A stretch of DNA of 55,697 nucleotides, taken from Nemertoderma westbladi (Eukaryota > Xenacoelomorpha > Nemertodermatida > Nemertodermatidae). Below are positions 1-10,353 of this stretch, one piece after another (position 1 is the stretch's first letter; every line of letters starts with the position of its first letter). Below the pieces are notes generated by a model. It had not been told where the DNA came from and did no database searches. It saw only the letters and a program-made list of their open reading frames with translations. Made by a program: the position numbers and the translations under genes. The stretch spans positions 1 through 55,697 of the forward strand of contig JAUCBJ010004770.1 in the NCBI GenBank assembly GCA_032718475.1, read 5' to 3'.

Positions 1-1836
1 TGGCGTTATTAATTAATATAAATATTTTGTAATGTTGTACACTAGGCCTACTGTATGCCTACACATTCTGTACATTTATTATTATTATTAATTGGTATTG
101 TGATAGCAAACATGTTTCTTCGCCAAACATGCTAAACGTAATGCTTGTTCTATGTAAATCTGGTGTAATCAATATTAATTGGATGCCATCAGTCACATTA
201 AGACCGGTTTCCGCGCTGCTTTTTTGAGCTTTATTTCGTGTTTTTTTTTAGACTCAAACATTTATAGAAATTCATTGCTTAAAGTTGAATCTGAGAATTT
301 TGGAAAGTTAAATCTCGAAATTTTGAATAAAGCTCCAAAAAAGGATATAAAAAGCATGAAAAAATCCCCTAAACACGTAGTGAAAACATCATGTGGTCGA
401 TGGGTCGAATTTTGAAAAATTATGATTATACGATAAATTAGTGGTGGTGTCTGTGACATGAATGTCTGATAGAAATTACATTTGCACATAATTCGAACTT
501 TGGGATTAATTGCTGCAAAAGTAACTGCCATCTCATTTAAAAACAACAAATTCAAGAGTCAAATCCTCTAATTATTGAACTTCATATCTCCATTGAGTAA
601 AAGTTCGAAAAGTCAACAATAATGTTAGAAATAGATGCTAAACCTGCGCATTTATCCATTCAGTGTGACCACATGGGTCATTGTGGATCCGGGGGGTCGT
701 GATGGTAATCGGATGTAAAGAATACCTGGATCCATCGGGAGTGTAAAACGATCCAAGAATACAGACAGCACCACTACAACCAGGGGATCGTACTCGGGGA
801 TCTTACAGTCACATTTTAGTCTGAAGATAAGCATTTCTTTCCATGAGGTTTAATTCATTCTATGATTAACATTCAATGAATTATTGGTTTCTACCAGTTT
901 ATAATAATAATATATAATATAACATCGATTGCTAGTTAACGTTTCGTTGTTGTCGATCTACTTAATTTGATAGAGAATTTTTTGAATTGGTATTAGATAA
1001 TACCTAAATAAATTACAAATATGTTGAATTAGAAATAATTAAAAAACGTACTTATATATATGTAATTGAATGTAAAATTTTATTCGAATAAAATAATTAA
1101 TGCAGAGGAATGATTTTATTTTATTTCTAAAAGTGGTGGCCTGGTTATTTTAGATGTATTTTGGTAATTTTGATCCAAATATCTGTAATAGATGCATCAT
1201 TTTTTGCTTAAACTTTATGCTGAAAATAAATTTTTAACAACTGTGCAGTTTTCTTGGTGCAATTAATTTAATTATGTTTATTGACAATGGAATCATGTTT
1301 TGTGGCATAGATCTCCTAGTCATGAAAAAGTCATTGTTTCCTTTGGTAAAAATTTATCATTAACGAGTTTGTTATTATTATTATAAAGCGGCAATTATTT
1401 AATTTTTAGAATAATGAATACATTTTATTTTAATTGTCATTGTGTTTTATTTACTTTTGTTGTATGTTAAAGCCTATATTACTGATTAATGAGCTAATAC
1501 ATCAAACCATTTGATTTTTTTTGTAAAGAAATTTTCTTGGTTTTCTTCTAAAATATAAATTTCCTATAATAAAGGGAAGTTTAATTTTGTGCAGCTTGTA
1601 AACATTTTAGAAAATTTAAGGTATATATTATTGTTTATGGCATAATAAAGTAACACTTGAGAATTAATTTTTATCTGACAAAATATTAATATCCCAGATA
1701 GGGGGAGGGGGGTGGGGGGAGGGGGGGGGGGGGGTGGGGAAACTGGACGCAATAAAAATTCATCCCTCTCCAGGGGAAATTCGACGCAAATAAAAGCTGA
1801 TTATTCTCAAAAATAAAACTGTAGGCCCTAACAGAT
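1..1836. other. AT-rich DNA, no gene seen
   Basis: No coding region, RNA gene or bounded repeat is supported here. The stretch is AT-rich with short simple repeats, and it ends in an impure poly-G tract at about 1700-1740. The short open frames across it show no family similarity that I recognise. Confidence 0.6.
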
Positions 1837-1929
1837 ATGTTTTATAGAGTCATAGAGGCGTTTGACCATGCGATCATATCGCTCAAAACAAATAAGACTC
1901 AATTATGCCATCTAAAAGTCCCTTGGTGG

Positions 1930-2700
1930 TTCTTATTAGTGTCCCAAGGGTGCTACTGGATTTATTCTCAAATAGCCCAGTCCGGCCAGTCAGTATGGTT
2001 CTCTGCCAAAAACAAAATCCAGGCTCACATACACAAACTGCGACTTACAAGTGGTAAACGATGTCATGATGTGGACTGTGGGTGTGGAGCCTCACGATCC
2101 ACGACCACTGCCCAAATTAATGCGTTCTGCAAAGTATACAACGCCAATGTGGTCCCTATGATCCTGCGACTGGAGCACAATTCGTATCGCAGGAGATGCG
2201 GAAATTTCTTCAAACATTGGGCACGCATCTTGAGTTATCCTCGTCAAGGCTGCCATACCCCGCAGCAACAGCCCCACAGAGGTCGTCATAAAGGCGATGA
2301 AGAAACTCATCCTCGGCGCCACATGAAACCCAAACCCGGACTAGATCCACCAGAGCATTATGGCCTTTAGGAACACACCTCGATCCAACAGTCACCCCCG
2401 ACCCACCTATGCTATGGCCACAATCTATGGGAAGCCCACTAACACATGACTGCGCTTTCGACCAACGCAACGTCTGTACCAAACTTCATGACAGACGGAT
2501 GGAGCCGCAGAGTCCACGCAGAAACAAGTCCCAAAGAAACAAAGTCCCACTACCTTTCGACTATAAAACGCACCCACTTCACAAACTTCCACTATGGGGG
2601 CACCATCCTTATACAGGACCTAAACAGTGAACTGGATCAGGAACCATTGTACAACTGGGCCAAAACCATGACTACTAGTGCACCAGGAAAGTGGGAGGGT
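1930..2700 (+). pseudogene. Ty3/Gypsy-type integrase remnant
   Basis: Reading the plus strand and switching frame several times gives the order expected of a Gypsy pol integrase. First comes a zinc-binding H2C2-like stretch (GATGF, then SVWFSAKNKIQAHIHKLR) at about 1950-2060. Next is a core-domain stretch (TTTAQINAF) near 2105. A strand around the second catalytic aspartate follows (TGAQFVSQEMRKFLQ, about 2170-2215), with the aspartate itself lost, and then SSSRLPYP. The post-core segment IMAFRNTPRSNSHPRP lies near 2355-2405. At least three frameshifts and several stops show that it is dead. No LTRs were found nearby, so this is an isolated fragment. Identification rests on motif order rather than an alignment; it could belong to a related LTR-element integrase. 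Confidence 0.65.
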
Positions 2701-2883
2701 TACTTGACGCAATAGAATGGTCCTTTGCACCCGCCACTTTGCTGTGAAACCAGGTGGGACCTACCAACATACAACCAGCAAACCAAACTACAGGAGTACA
2801 ATGTGACGGCGTGAGCCCCAAGCAAGCGATCATGGGCTGACATCGCGATGGCACAATTGGCATGCCCCAATGCAGCGATCATT

Positions 2884-3029
2884 AGAAATGCTATGCCGGT
2901 TTATCAACAAAATTGCACCACCACGACTCTCTATCCCCCATGTCTTTCGCGAGACTATCCGCATCTTCAAGGCCAGTGTCCTTTAAGAGGCGTCTCAAGA
3001 AAGTCATGGGCTGTCCACCATGCTTATTT
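2884..3029 (-). mobile_element. 5'-truncated tail copy of the LINE-D family
   Basis: Read on the minus strand this matches the last ~45 codons of the LINE at 17949-21055 (for example KHGGQPMTFLRR, then DMGDRE, then CNFVDKPA). It keeps the GLEDAD segment that LINE-D itself has partly lost and differs by scattered substitutions, so it is an independent and older insertion. No target duplication was recognised. Only the 3' end of the element is present, as is usual for LINE retroposition. Confidence 0.85.
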
Positions 3030-3229
3030 TCTCCAAAACACAATATTGTACACAGGGTTATATAGTGTTTGATTGGAGATGTGCGCATTTTGCAAATTTT
3101 GTAGTATGATAGTATAGGAAAGATCACTGAGGCCCTCTTGAATCGGCATGTAACATCAACTCCTTCTCTGTCGTGTTCATGAAATATCGTGCTGTATAGA
3201 ATCTTTGGCAAAGCATATAAAGTCCAAAG

Positions 3230-3865
3230 CTTTGCTATCGTGTCTAAATTAAACTACGCGAAACTGCGAAACTCCTTTCGCAATACCATTCAATATAATG
3301 TCTTTTTCCCTCCTCAATTTGTCTGAACTTGAAAATAACTTAACTCCAAGAAATTTGATTTGATTGCATGGTTTTAAAAGTTTTCCATTAATTTCTAGCA
3401 CATTCGATTCTTTTAATTTACTTGAAGTACAGTACTAATCCATTTTGCTTTGTAATGCTCCATCTCCAGATCTATTTTAGAAGCGCCCTCCTTTAATATT
3501 TTGGCCAGCCTTGTGATGTCATCCTTGTCCCGTTGTAAGGAGTAAATTAAATAGTTGTCAGCATAGCATACTGCGTATAACCACAATGAAGAAGTCATAC
3601 ATCTAATCTGAGACTTCTCCTTTATCATAAATAATGTCTGAACAAGTTGTAAGTTAAACAGTAGAGGAGGCGACATAAATGATCCCTGTTTGACCCCATT
3701 GCCATTGGCTATGGATACCGTGAACCCTTTAATGTCTAATTGGTTATCAATTTACAATACATTACTGTTACTTATTCGTATTAACTCATTACCAATAGTG
3801 TTATAAACGGGTCAAAAACTGTCAAAAGCGGAAGATTATATCCATTTGGTATAGAATTGGCACCT
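3230..3865 (-). pseudogene. LINE reverse transcriptase remnant
   Basis: The minus strand shows RT blocks in order. An AFDSF motif lies near 3845. A VSIANGNGVKQGSFMSPP block, typical of the template-grip region, lies near 3650-3715. The catalytic block reads YADNYLIYSLQ near 3550, with the second aspartate of YADD changed to asparagine, and an IKFLGVKLF block lies near 3330. Stops and a frame change interrupt the gene. No endonuclease or tail was found. Its primary sequence differs from the other LINEs in this window, so it represents a separate family. Confidence 0.75.
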
Positions 3866-4253
3866 CCCGCTCGCGATAATGTTCTATACATTCTAGAATC
3901 AATTATATTATAAGATCGGACCGTTTCTTTTTTCTATAGGCTGTCTGCTAGATGTTCTAAGATGTTCCAGAATAAGGTGTATTTATTAAAGAGAACAACA
4001 TGGCCTCGCGCGCTGATGCAAAACCATGCAACATGCAACATTTGAACGCTCATATCTCAGCCATTTTACGACGAAATTCTGTTTGTCTTTCATATTTGGA
4101 ATCCTTGCATTACCAGCTTTCTAACAGTTCCCCCAAATCACTATAAGGTTGAAGAATAACTGCGGTGTCACATGTGCAATGTCGACGAAGATACATTTTT
4201 CAAACGCTTGTAGCTAAACAATGGAAGCGAAAATAAGATTCTGGATTACACAT

Positions 4254-4379
4254 CACGGAGGAGTGAGGTGACAGCACGGAGGAGCGAAGTGACAGCACGG
4301 AGGAGCGAAGTGACAGCACGGAGGAGCGAAGTGACAGCACGAAGGAGCGAAGTGACAGCACGGAGGAGCGAGGTGAAAC
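4254..4379. repeat. 21-bp tandem repeat, 6 copies
   Basis: Six head-to-tail units of exactly 21 bp, each built around GGAGCGAAGTGACAG, run without a gap. Copies differ by one to three substitutions. The array is embedded in unannotated DNA just upstream of a SINE-like head. Confidence 0.95.
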
Positions 4380-4539
4380 TATCTGTTTTAAACTTCATGC
4401 AATCTCATTAAGATTTGTAGAAAAAATATGCCTATCCTTCTTTGGACGGAGTATGTACCTGAATAACGACACTATATTCCAGGACATGGTGTAACTATTT
4501 CACAATAATTACATGTATACAATTACAAAATCATGAAAT

Positions 4540-4625
4540 TGGTTAATGAAAGATTCGAACCAACGGCCCACACATTCGTAACCCCTATATGTTACCCATT
4601 CCGATAATTTGGTCAATGGGAAGTT
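4540..4625 (-). ncRNA. tRNA-derived SINE head (degenerate)
   Basis: On the minus strand a B-box-like GGTTCGAATCT (about 4550-4560) lies roughly 45 bases downstream of an A-box-like segment (TATCGGAATGGGTAAC). This is the spacing of an RNA polymerase III internal promoter in a tRNA-derived SINE. Clover-leaf pairing is poor, so a functional tRNA is unlikely. The SINE body and tail were not delimited. Confidence 0.4.
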
Positions 4626-4748
4626 TTTATAATTAACATTTCATGGTTTCCTGTTATGAGGTTGTTCTAGAATGTATAAGTATGCATAATTACAAATAGT
4701 TTCCCACAAATAAATAAAATGAGATTAGCCCTTGTTCATAATTAGCAT

Positions 4749-4800
4749 TGGCCGGACCCGCAGATACCCGCTCTGATTCCGCTGAACCTGCGGATACTCG
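4749..4800 (+). mobile_element. LINE-A left remnant (30-bp repeat), cut by the MULE
   Basis: About one and three-quarter copies of the 30-bp unit found at 7261-7500 lie here, in the same orientation and phase, directly left of the MULE. In the LINE-A frame it reads PDPQIPALIP. The last nine bases, GGATACTCG, are repeated on the other side of the MULE. The simplest reading is that this is the upstream part of the repeat array, separated from the rest by the insertion. Confidence 0.75.
4792..4800. repeat. 9-bp target site duplication of the MULE, left
   Basis: GGATACTCG directly precedes the MULE's left terminus and recurs immediately after its right terminus at 7260-7268. Nine bases is the classical duplication size for Mutator-like elements. 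Because the target is itself a tandem repeat containing this string, chance repetition cannot be fully excluded. Confidence 0.75.
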
Positions 4801-5014
4801 GGATAGTTCTTTTTACAGAACACAGCAGAACACAGTAGAACACAGCAGAACACAATAGAATACAGGTGGAACATAGGCGAACACAGCTGTAATTAAAATC
4901 TACACCAAAAAATAACACACTTGGGAAAGTACCGGACTTAATCATACAACTGTAAGATGTCAATTACATATTTAAATTAAATGGTGGTTTTCCATATCCT
5001 CCAAAATAAATTAC
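4801..5014 (+). repeat. MULE left terminal inverted repeat
   Basis: This 214-bp segment is the near-identical reverse complement of 7046-7259. Next to the outer end are four or five tandem decamers built on CAGAACACAG, the kind of clustered sites transposases bind. The outermost bases GGATAGTTCTTTTTAC match the other end at 13 of 16 positions. Confidence 0.92.
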
Positions 5015-5210
5015 CTGATCAGAGTTGCCCGATCAGCTGTTCGGTTAGGCCTGTACCTGTTACTAGTCCATCAGTCTGCCTGTCAGCCTGTTCCAGTACT
5101 GCAGTAGGCCTAGTGCTGTAGAGACATGTACAGACTGACAGACTGTACATTGTACAGACAGACAGATGTAGGCATTTACCGGCAATTACCGGGCACGCAC
5201 GGTTCCGCGT

Positions 5211-5392
5211 CGTTGGGTCCTTTGGTCGTTAGGTCCTGCGTCGTTAGGTCCTGCGTCGTTAGGTCCTGAGGCATTAGGTCCTGCGACATTAGGTCCTGCG
5301 TCATTAGGTCCTGTTGTGTCATATCGTGCGACGTTAGGTCCTGTGGAGCGTCGTTAGGTCCTGCCTGCCTGCGTCGTTAGGTCCTGTATTCC
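5211..5392 (+). repeat. MULE left subterminal 15-bp array
   Basis: About nine copies of a 15-bp unit, TTAGGTCCTGCGTCG and variants, run here with small interruptions. The complementary unit forms an array at 6738-6930 in inverted orientation, so the arrays extend the inverted-repeat structure inward. Confidence 0.88.
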
Positions 5393-5532
5393 ACTACTGT
5401 ACAGTGAACAGGCTGACAGCAGGACAGGTACCGGTGTCCGGTAGGCCACTGTATACTGGTATACAAGGTATATGGCAATATTGTAGGTACCGGTAGTAGA
5501 AAGGGTAGGTCGGTATAAACGGTAGGTTGGGC

Positions 5533-6105
5533 CTGAGAACAGCCTACCGTGACAACCCTGCAGTAAAGAGGTGGATTTGAAGGGTTGTAGCTCTTTGTAT
5601 GGTTCCTGTCCCCTTAGTGCTTCATGTCTTCGAGCAATTAAAGACAGATGTACCAGTTGTAGGACCACCCGGCGATATACAATTACGTGTTTTCATTGAC
5701 TACTTTGTGCGGTGGCTGCGCCCTGATATGTTAGAAATATGGAACCATTACCAGATTACGACAATAATGGACCACGAACGACCAACCATGCGGAAGGTTA
5801 TCATAATGCTCTGCGAACGCATTTCCATCACAAACATCCTGATTTAGGGGAGTTCCTGTTTGTTGTTCAACAAATTATTCACAACTGCGCAATTCGGGGA
5901 CGTAAATTATTGGTTGGCATGTAGCCCAACCAAAGCGACCAAGTTATCTAGGAATTGATCGCGAAATAAAGTTGGCGAGGGATGATCTTGCTTCTAAATT
6001 GGACCACATGGCAGACAACATTATTCCAATCCTAATACCCCAGCTACTGTATCCATACCTTGATCGAATGGAAAAGTTAGTCGCAGGGAAATCATTGCTG
6101 TAAGG
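5533..6105 (+). pseudogene. MULE transposase, C-terminal remnant
   Basis: The reading begins around DNPAVKRWI, passes a TGA at 5578-5580, and continues with VALCMVPVPLVLHVFEQL, then FIDYF and EIWNHYQ. A frameshift near 5760 leads into RTTNHAEGYHNALR and HPDLGEFLFVVQQ, followed by YLGIDREIKLARDDLASKL. The NHAEGYHNALR-type block with a following HP-L-FL segment is characteristic of the region after the MULE transposase core. The catalytic DDE core upstream is missing, probably lost by internal deletion. No intact start codon exists. The family call is firm; the exact boundaries are approximate. Confidence 0.8.
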
Positions 6106-6482
6106 ATCCAGTTCTTATTGTTGGATTACTACTTAACCGTGAACTTGAAAGAACTACTTAACTGAGTTATTTTTGTATACCGGTACCATTCAAAATCGTT
6201 CTAATTTTTACTTTAATCATTTATTCATTCTTTATAGTGTTGTGTTTTGTGTTATCATATGTTAATGTTGTTGAACATATGTGAAAATATGTGTTAGTAA
6301 TGTTGAAGATAAAAGTAGTGCGGCTATTTGAATCAAGTTTTGAGTGGGCGTTTATTTGGGAGCGGGAGGGAGGGGGAACTTTTTTCTATTTATGTGAACT
6401 ATTTTTGTAGGTCGTATGAGCAGTGCTCATGGGAACTGTGCTAGTCAATTGGTTTAGGAGAATGGTTTAGGGACGCAGTACT

Positions 6483-6652
6483 CGTCACCATAGAACATTA
6501 CAAGCCTCGTTGCGCTCGTCCTGTTTTATCCGAAAATATATTTCATAACGTAGACTGACGATGAACTAAAGATGACACTATGTCGTCACCATAGAACATT
6601 ACAAGCCTCGTTGCGCTCGACCTGTTTTAGTCGAAAATATTTCTCATAACGT
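6483..6652. repeat. Direct 69-bp duplication inside the MULE
   Basis: Two ~69-bp copies (6483-6551 and 6584-6652), separated by 32 bp, share the segment CACCATAGAACATTACAAGC followed by CTCGTTGCGCTCG. They differ by only a few bases. No coding potential is seen. Confidence 0.85.
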
Positions 6653-6737
6653 TAACCTTATAACTATGAAAAATGACAAAATGAAATGTGAAATTAAAAA
6701 TTAAAAAAACTGAAAAATCTGGAAACCCCCCAATCGC

Positions 6738-6930
6738 CAAAGCCGCAGAGGACCTAATGACGCAGGACCTAACGACCAAAGGACCTAATGACGCTATTAT
6801 AGAAGACCTAATGTCGCAGGACCTAATGACGCAGGACTTAACGCCGCAGGACCTAATGCCGCAGGACCTAACGACCACTCACAGGACCTAATGACGCGGG
6901 ACCTAACGACCAAAGGACCTAATGACGCGT
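6738..6930 (-). repeat. MULE right subterminal array
   Basis: About ten copies of a 15-16 bp unit, AGGACCTAATGACGC and variants, form the inverted counterpart of the left array. The array stays open as a reading frame by chance because its period is close to a multiple of three. I do not treat that as coding. Confidence 0.85.
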
Positions 6931-7045
6931 TACCGCACGCACAGTGTAGAGTATATTACCAATGTACTGATATAGGCCTACTCAGCTACCGATACTGTAC
7001 TGCTGTAGAACTAACCAACTCTCCATGGTTACAGGATAATGAGAA

Positions 7046-7259
7046 GTAATTTGTTTTGGAGGATATGGAAAACCGCCATTTAATTTAAATATGTAATTGA
7101 CATCTTACAGTTGTATGATTAAATCCGGTACTTTCCCAAGTGTGTTATTTTTTGGTGTAGATTTTAATTACAGCTGTGTTCGCCTATGTTCCGCCTGTAT
7201 TCTATTGTGTTCTACTGTGTTCTACTGTGTTCTGCTGTGTTCTGTAAAAAGATATATCT
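7046..7259 (-). repeat. MULE right terminal inverted repeat
   Basis: This is the inverted partner of 4801-5014, equal in length (214 bp) with only scattered mismatches. It ends at AGATATATCT, directly before the second GGATACTCG copy. Confidence 0.92.
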
Positions 7260-7260
7260 G

Positions 7261-7500
7261 GATACTCGCTCCGACTCCGCCGGACCCGCGGATACCTGCT
7301 CCGACTCCGCTGGACCAGCGGATACTCGCTCCAACTCTGCCGGACCCGCGGATACTCGCTCCAACTCCTCTGGACCCACGGATACCCGTTCCGACTCCGC
7401 CAGATCCGCGGATACCCGCTCCGACTCCGTCGGACCCGTGGATACCCGCCCCAACTCCGCCGGACCCGCAGATACCCACTCCGAGTCCGCTGGACCCCCA
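7261..7500 (+). repeat. 30-bp minisatellite, 8 copies, in frame with LINE-A
   Basis: Eight exact-length 30-bp units encode a degenerate decapeptide of the type APTPPDPRIL. The frame runs straight into the zinc finger and endonuclease of LINE-A. Because 30 is divisible by three, other frames on both strands also stay open; those are artefacts. The proline-rich repeat is probably an N-terminal linker of the LINE protein. Confidence 0.93.
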
Positions 7501-10353
7501 TAATAAAAAAGCTAAACCCTGTCCAGGCTGCAACAAAGTATACCGCTATGCTGCAAGTTTAGTTAAACACCAGTATCAATGCATACATTATCAAACACAG
7601 CTTCTAACAGCTTTACCATTTAATTTATCTGCAACGCTGCCAGCGGCGTCCGCCAATTCCATGTCAATAATCTTGTGGAATGTGGAGGGGGTCGTCTCCA
7701 CTATGGACCTCACTACTGACTCCACCTTCTCGGATTCTGACATTTTGCTGCTTACTGAAACTATGGCAGACGATCACGATATACCTGGGTACTCATGTTA
7801 CAATGTCCCCTGTGAGCGCCGAAATGAGGGACCAGGGAGACCCTCTGGGGGGCTGACCATTGCAATTAATACAAGATTAGTATTGTATGATAACAATCCA
7901 ATCAGTTACAAGAGTGACATGGCCATTGCTGTATCCCTATGAAATCTCAATATCATATTGGGATATTATAGCCCAGGGACTGACGTCACAGATATTCTAT
8001 TAGAGTTAACCTCGATTGTTAGTTGCCTTCACACAAAGAATAATTACCCAAAACTTCTGGCCGGTGACTTTAACTGCCGTATAGACGATACTGATAACAT
8101 CCGAGGTGAAGCGCTATGCGATGGTTTACTCGGATTAGGTTTACTTTGTCTGAGTAATCCTGACACTCCTACTTACTTCTCATGGAATGGTTCTAGTGCC
8201 ATTGACCTTATTTTTGTTAGCCACCCCATACAAAATTATACTACTGTCACCGCAAGCCCGACAACAATCTTTAAACACCAACGCATCCTTATTGAGATGA
8301 CATTTAACCAATGCAAAATTCGAGACGAAAAACCACGAGGTGTACGGAAGATGGATACCAATAAGTTGTCGGAACTGCTCAATGCCAAAGATTTCAGCGA
8401 TGTTTTGGCATCCGGTGTCGATGCTACATGTGACTTTATCCCGGAAGCTATCATTAGTTCTGGGAGACCTCAAACCCACCGGAAATCGAAACCATGGTTC
8501 GATAGGGAATGTTACTCGCTTCGCCAAGAATTAAATAAATCCTGGATGATGCAGAACAACCGTTATGATAGCGCTACGGATCGAGAATTATACAATAGCT
8601 TACAACGTGAATACAAGGTATTGTTAAAGACAAAGAAAAAATTTTATGCAGCAAAATGCGATTTAAAGCTAATTCAGCAGTGTAAAGATGATCCAAAGGA
8701 ATTTTGGAATATTCTAAAGCCACGGAAAGGAATATCTACCACTCAAGTTCCAGCTGAATCATGGGTTCCACACTTCTCAAATCTATTATCTCGCGACCAA
8801 CCCCCCCAGATGCCGCTTCTGCCAGATAATCCTGACATGTTCCTGGACGAAGCCATCACGGTTTCCGAGGTCACCGAGGCAGTGACCAAACAGAAACTCA
8901 GAAAGGCTACCAGTCCGGATGGGATTTCGAATGAATCTCTAAAGTCAGATATTGGTTGCCTGCTGCCGTTTCTTTTCAGCTTATTTTCATTATGTTTTGC
9001 CACTGCATCCTGCCCCATTTCGTGGCTAACTTCCTTTATTATCCATCTCTACAAGGGTAAGGGGTCGAAGTCGTCGCCGGACTCGTACAGGGGTATTGCC
9101 TTACTCTCATGCCTATTGAAAACTTACACTACTGTTCTCTTCAACCGTCTCTACATATGGGCCGAAACGAACAAGAAACTCCCCAATGCGCAGTTTGGCT
9201 TCCGTAAGGGAAGGTCTACTTTGATGGCGGTCAAGTGTCTCTACACTCGAATCAGTTCAGCCTTATCTATTCCTTTGGGTCGAATGTTCTGTGTCTTTAT
9301 AGACTTTTCAAAGGCATTTGACTCTGTCAATCATGAATACCTATGCTCAAAACCTTCGTTGTTGCTAGGAGTAAGTTGAACTTTCATTAGTGTCATTTGG
9401 GCCTTAATAGCAATGAACTATATTCGTATTTGCATCGGGATTGTTCTCACGGATCCTATTTCTCAAATGGCTGGTGTAATCCAAGGAGACAAACTATCCC
9501 CATTGCTTTTTAGCTTGTTTATTACGGATCTCCCGGCTTTACTATTAACAGGAATTGGTGTATTTGTACTTCTATATGCCGATGACCTCGCCATTGTCGG
9601 CAATTCGATAGAAGAAGTGCAACTGGCACTGGATAAACTGGCTCAATATTGCGATGACAATGACCACATAGTCAACCTACAGAAGACTAAGGCCATTAAA
9701 TTCCGACGAGGCGGGCGTCTAGCACAGAATGACAAGCTTATTTACAAAGGACGACCCGTGGAATTTGTGAACAAATTCAACTACCTAGGGGTGGTCTTGT
9801 CTACAAAGAACTCACCGTCTGGTAATTTACTCACCTTTATAACCGGGGCATCGCTTCAACAATGTGTTTATCGACTTTGGTTGACATGAGCGCGATATCT
9901 AGCACTTCTGCTGACAAACTATGGTCACTTGTAGTTTTTCCCGCTGCAACGTATGGTTGCTCAGTGTTTTATGCAAACGATTTATCGCAAGAGCACCTAT
10001 CTCAACTCCCACACGTATTGAAAGTTCGTGGATTTTTCTACAAGGTCTGGTGTGGAGTATCAAAATACGCATCAACGACTAACATCCTCGCGGCTGTTGA
10101 TAATCCCGAGGAATCTAGCATTCACCTTATGTTCCTCGCAGGACAACGACGTAGGGTTGGATCTCAGTTCATCTCGAACCGATTCCACCATAAGGTCTGC
10201 AGTTCCGTCAACTGCTGGCGACCGACCCCTTTATGTGTGTGTCGACTGTGTGGGGATGCTGCACAGTCACCAGCCCACGTCATGGGCTGTGCCCTATTAC
10301 ATAATCTCCATGTTAGCCCCCTGCGTTTGGCCTTCCACTTACAAGCTCTTTAG
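7261..10353 (+). pseudogene. LINE-A: zinc finger, AP endonuclease and RT (broken)
   Basis: This is a non-LTR retrotransposon polyprotein. In order it shows the proline-rich decapeptide repeats and a C2H2-like finger (CPGC ... HQYQCIH, about 7521-7590). An APE-type endonuclease follows (LLLTETM near 7750; LLAGDFNCRI near 8060; SSAIDLIFVSH near 8200). The RT has FGFRKGRST, FIDFSKAFDSVNH, GVIQGDKLSPLLFSLF and an intact YADD in LLYADDLAIVG (about 9570), then FNYLGVVLS. The C-terminal knuckle is CRLCGDAAQSPAHVMGC near 10230. Breaks seen are in-frame TGA at 7940-7942 and 9377-9379, and a frameshift near 9840. The 5' part is separated by the MULE. No poly-A or target duplication was found. The clade (I, CR1 or Ingi-like) is not resolved. 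Confidence 0.88.

Larger units (their letters stand above)
4801..7259. mobile_element. Mutator-like (MULE) DNA transposon, defective
   Basis: The element is 2459 bp long with 214-bp terminal inverted repeats, flanked by a 9-bp duplication. Inside the inverted repeats are inverted subterminal arrays of a short GGACCTAA-type unit. In the middle lies the C-terminal remnant of a MULE transposase. It sits inside the 30-bp repeat array of LINE-A. Only about 190 codons of transposase survive, broken by a stop and a frameshift, so it could move only with help from another copy. The region from about 6110 to 6690 contains no coding sequence apart from a 69-bp duplication. Confidence 0.85.

Noticed and set aside
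1564-1752. Proline-rich frame on the minus strand
   Set aside because: It is produced by the poly-G tract near 1700-1740 and has no start context or family similarity.
7186-7536. Several overlapping open frames on both strands across the 30-bp repeats
   Set aside because: The repeat period is a multiple of three with no stop in most frames, so all stay open. Only the plus-strand frame that continues into the LINE-A finger is credible.
7940-9379. Recoding of TGA (alternative code or selenocysteine)
   Set aside because: Only two TGA codons, in a decayed element that also has a frameshift; ordinary mutation explains them.
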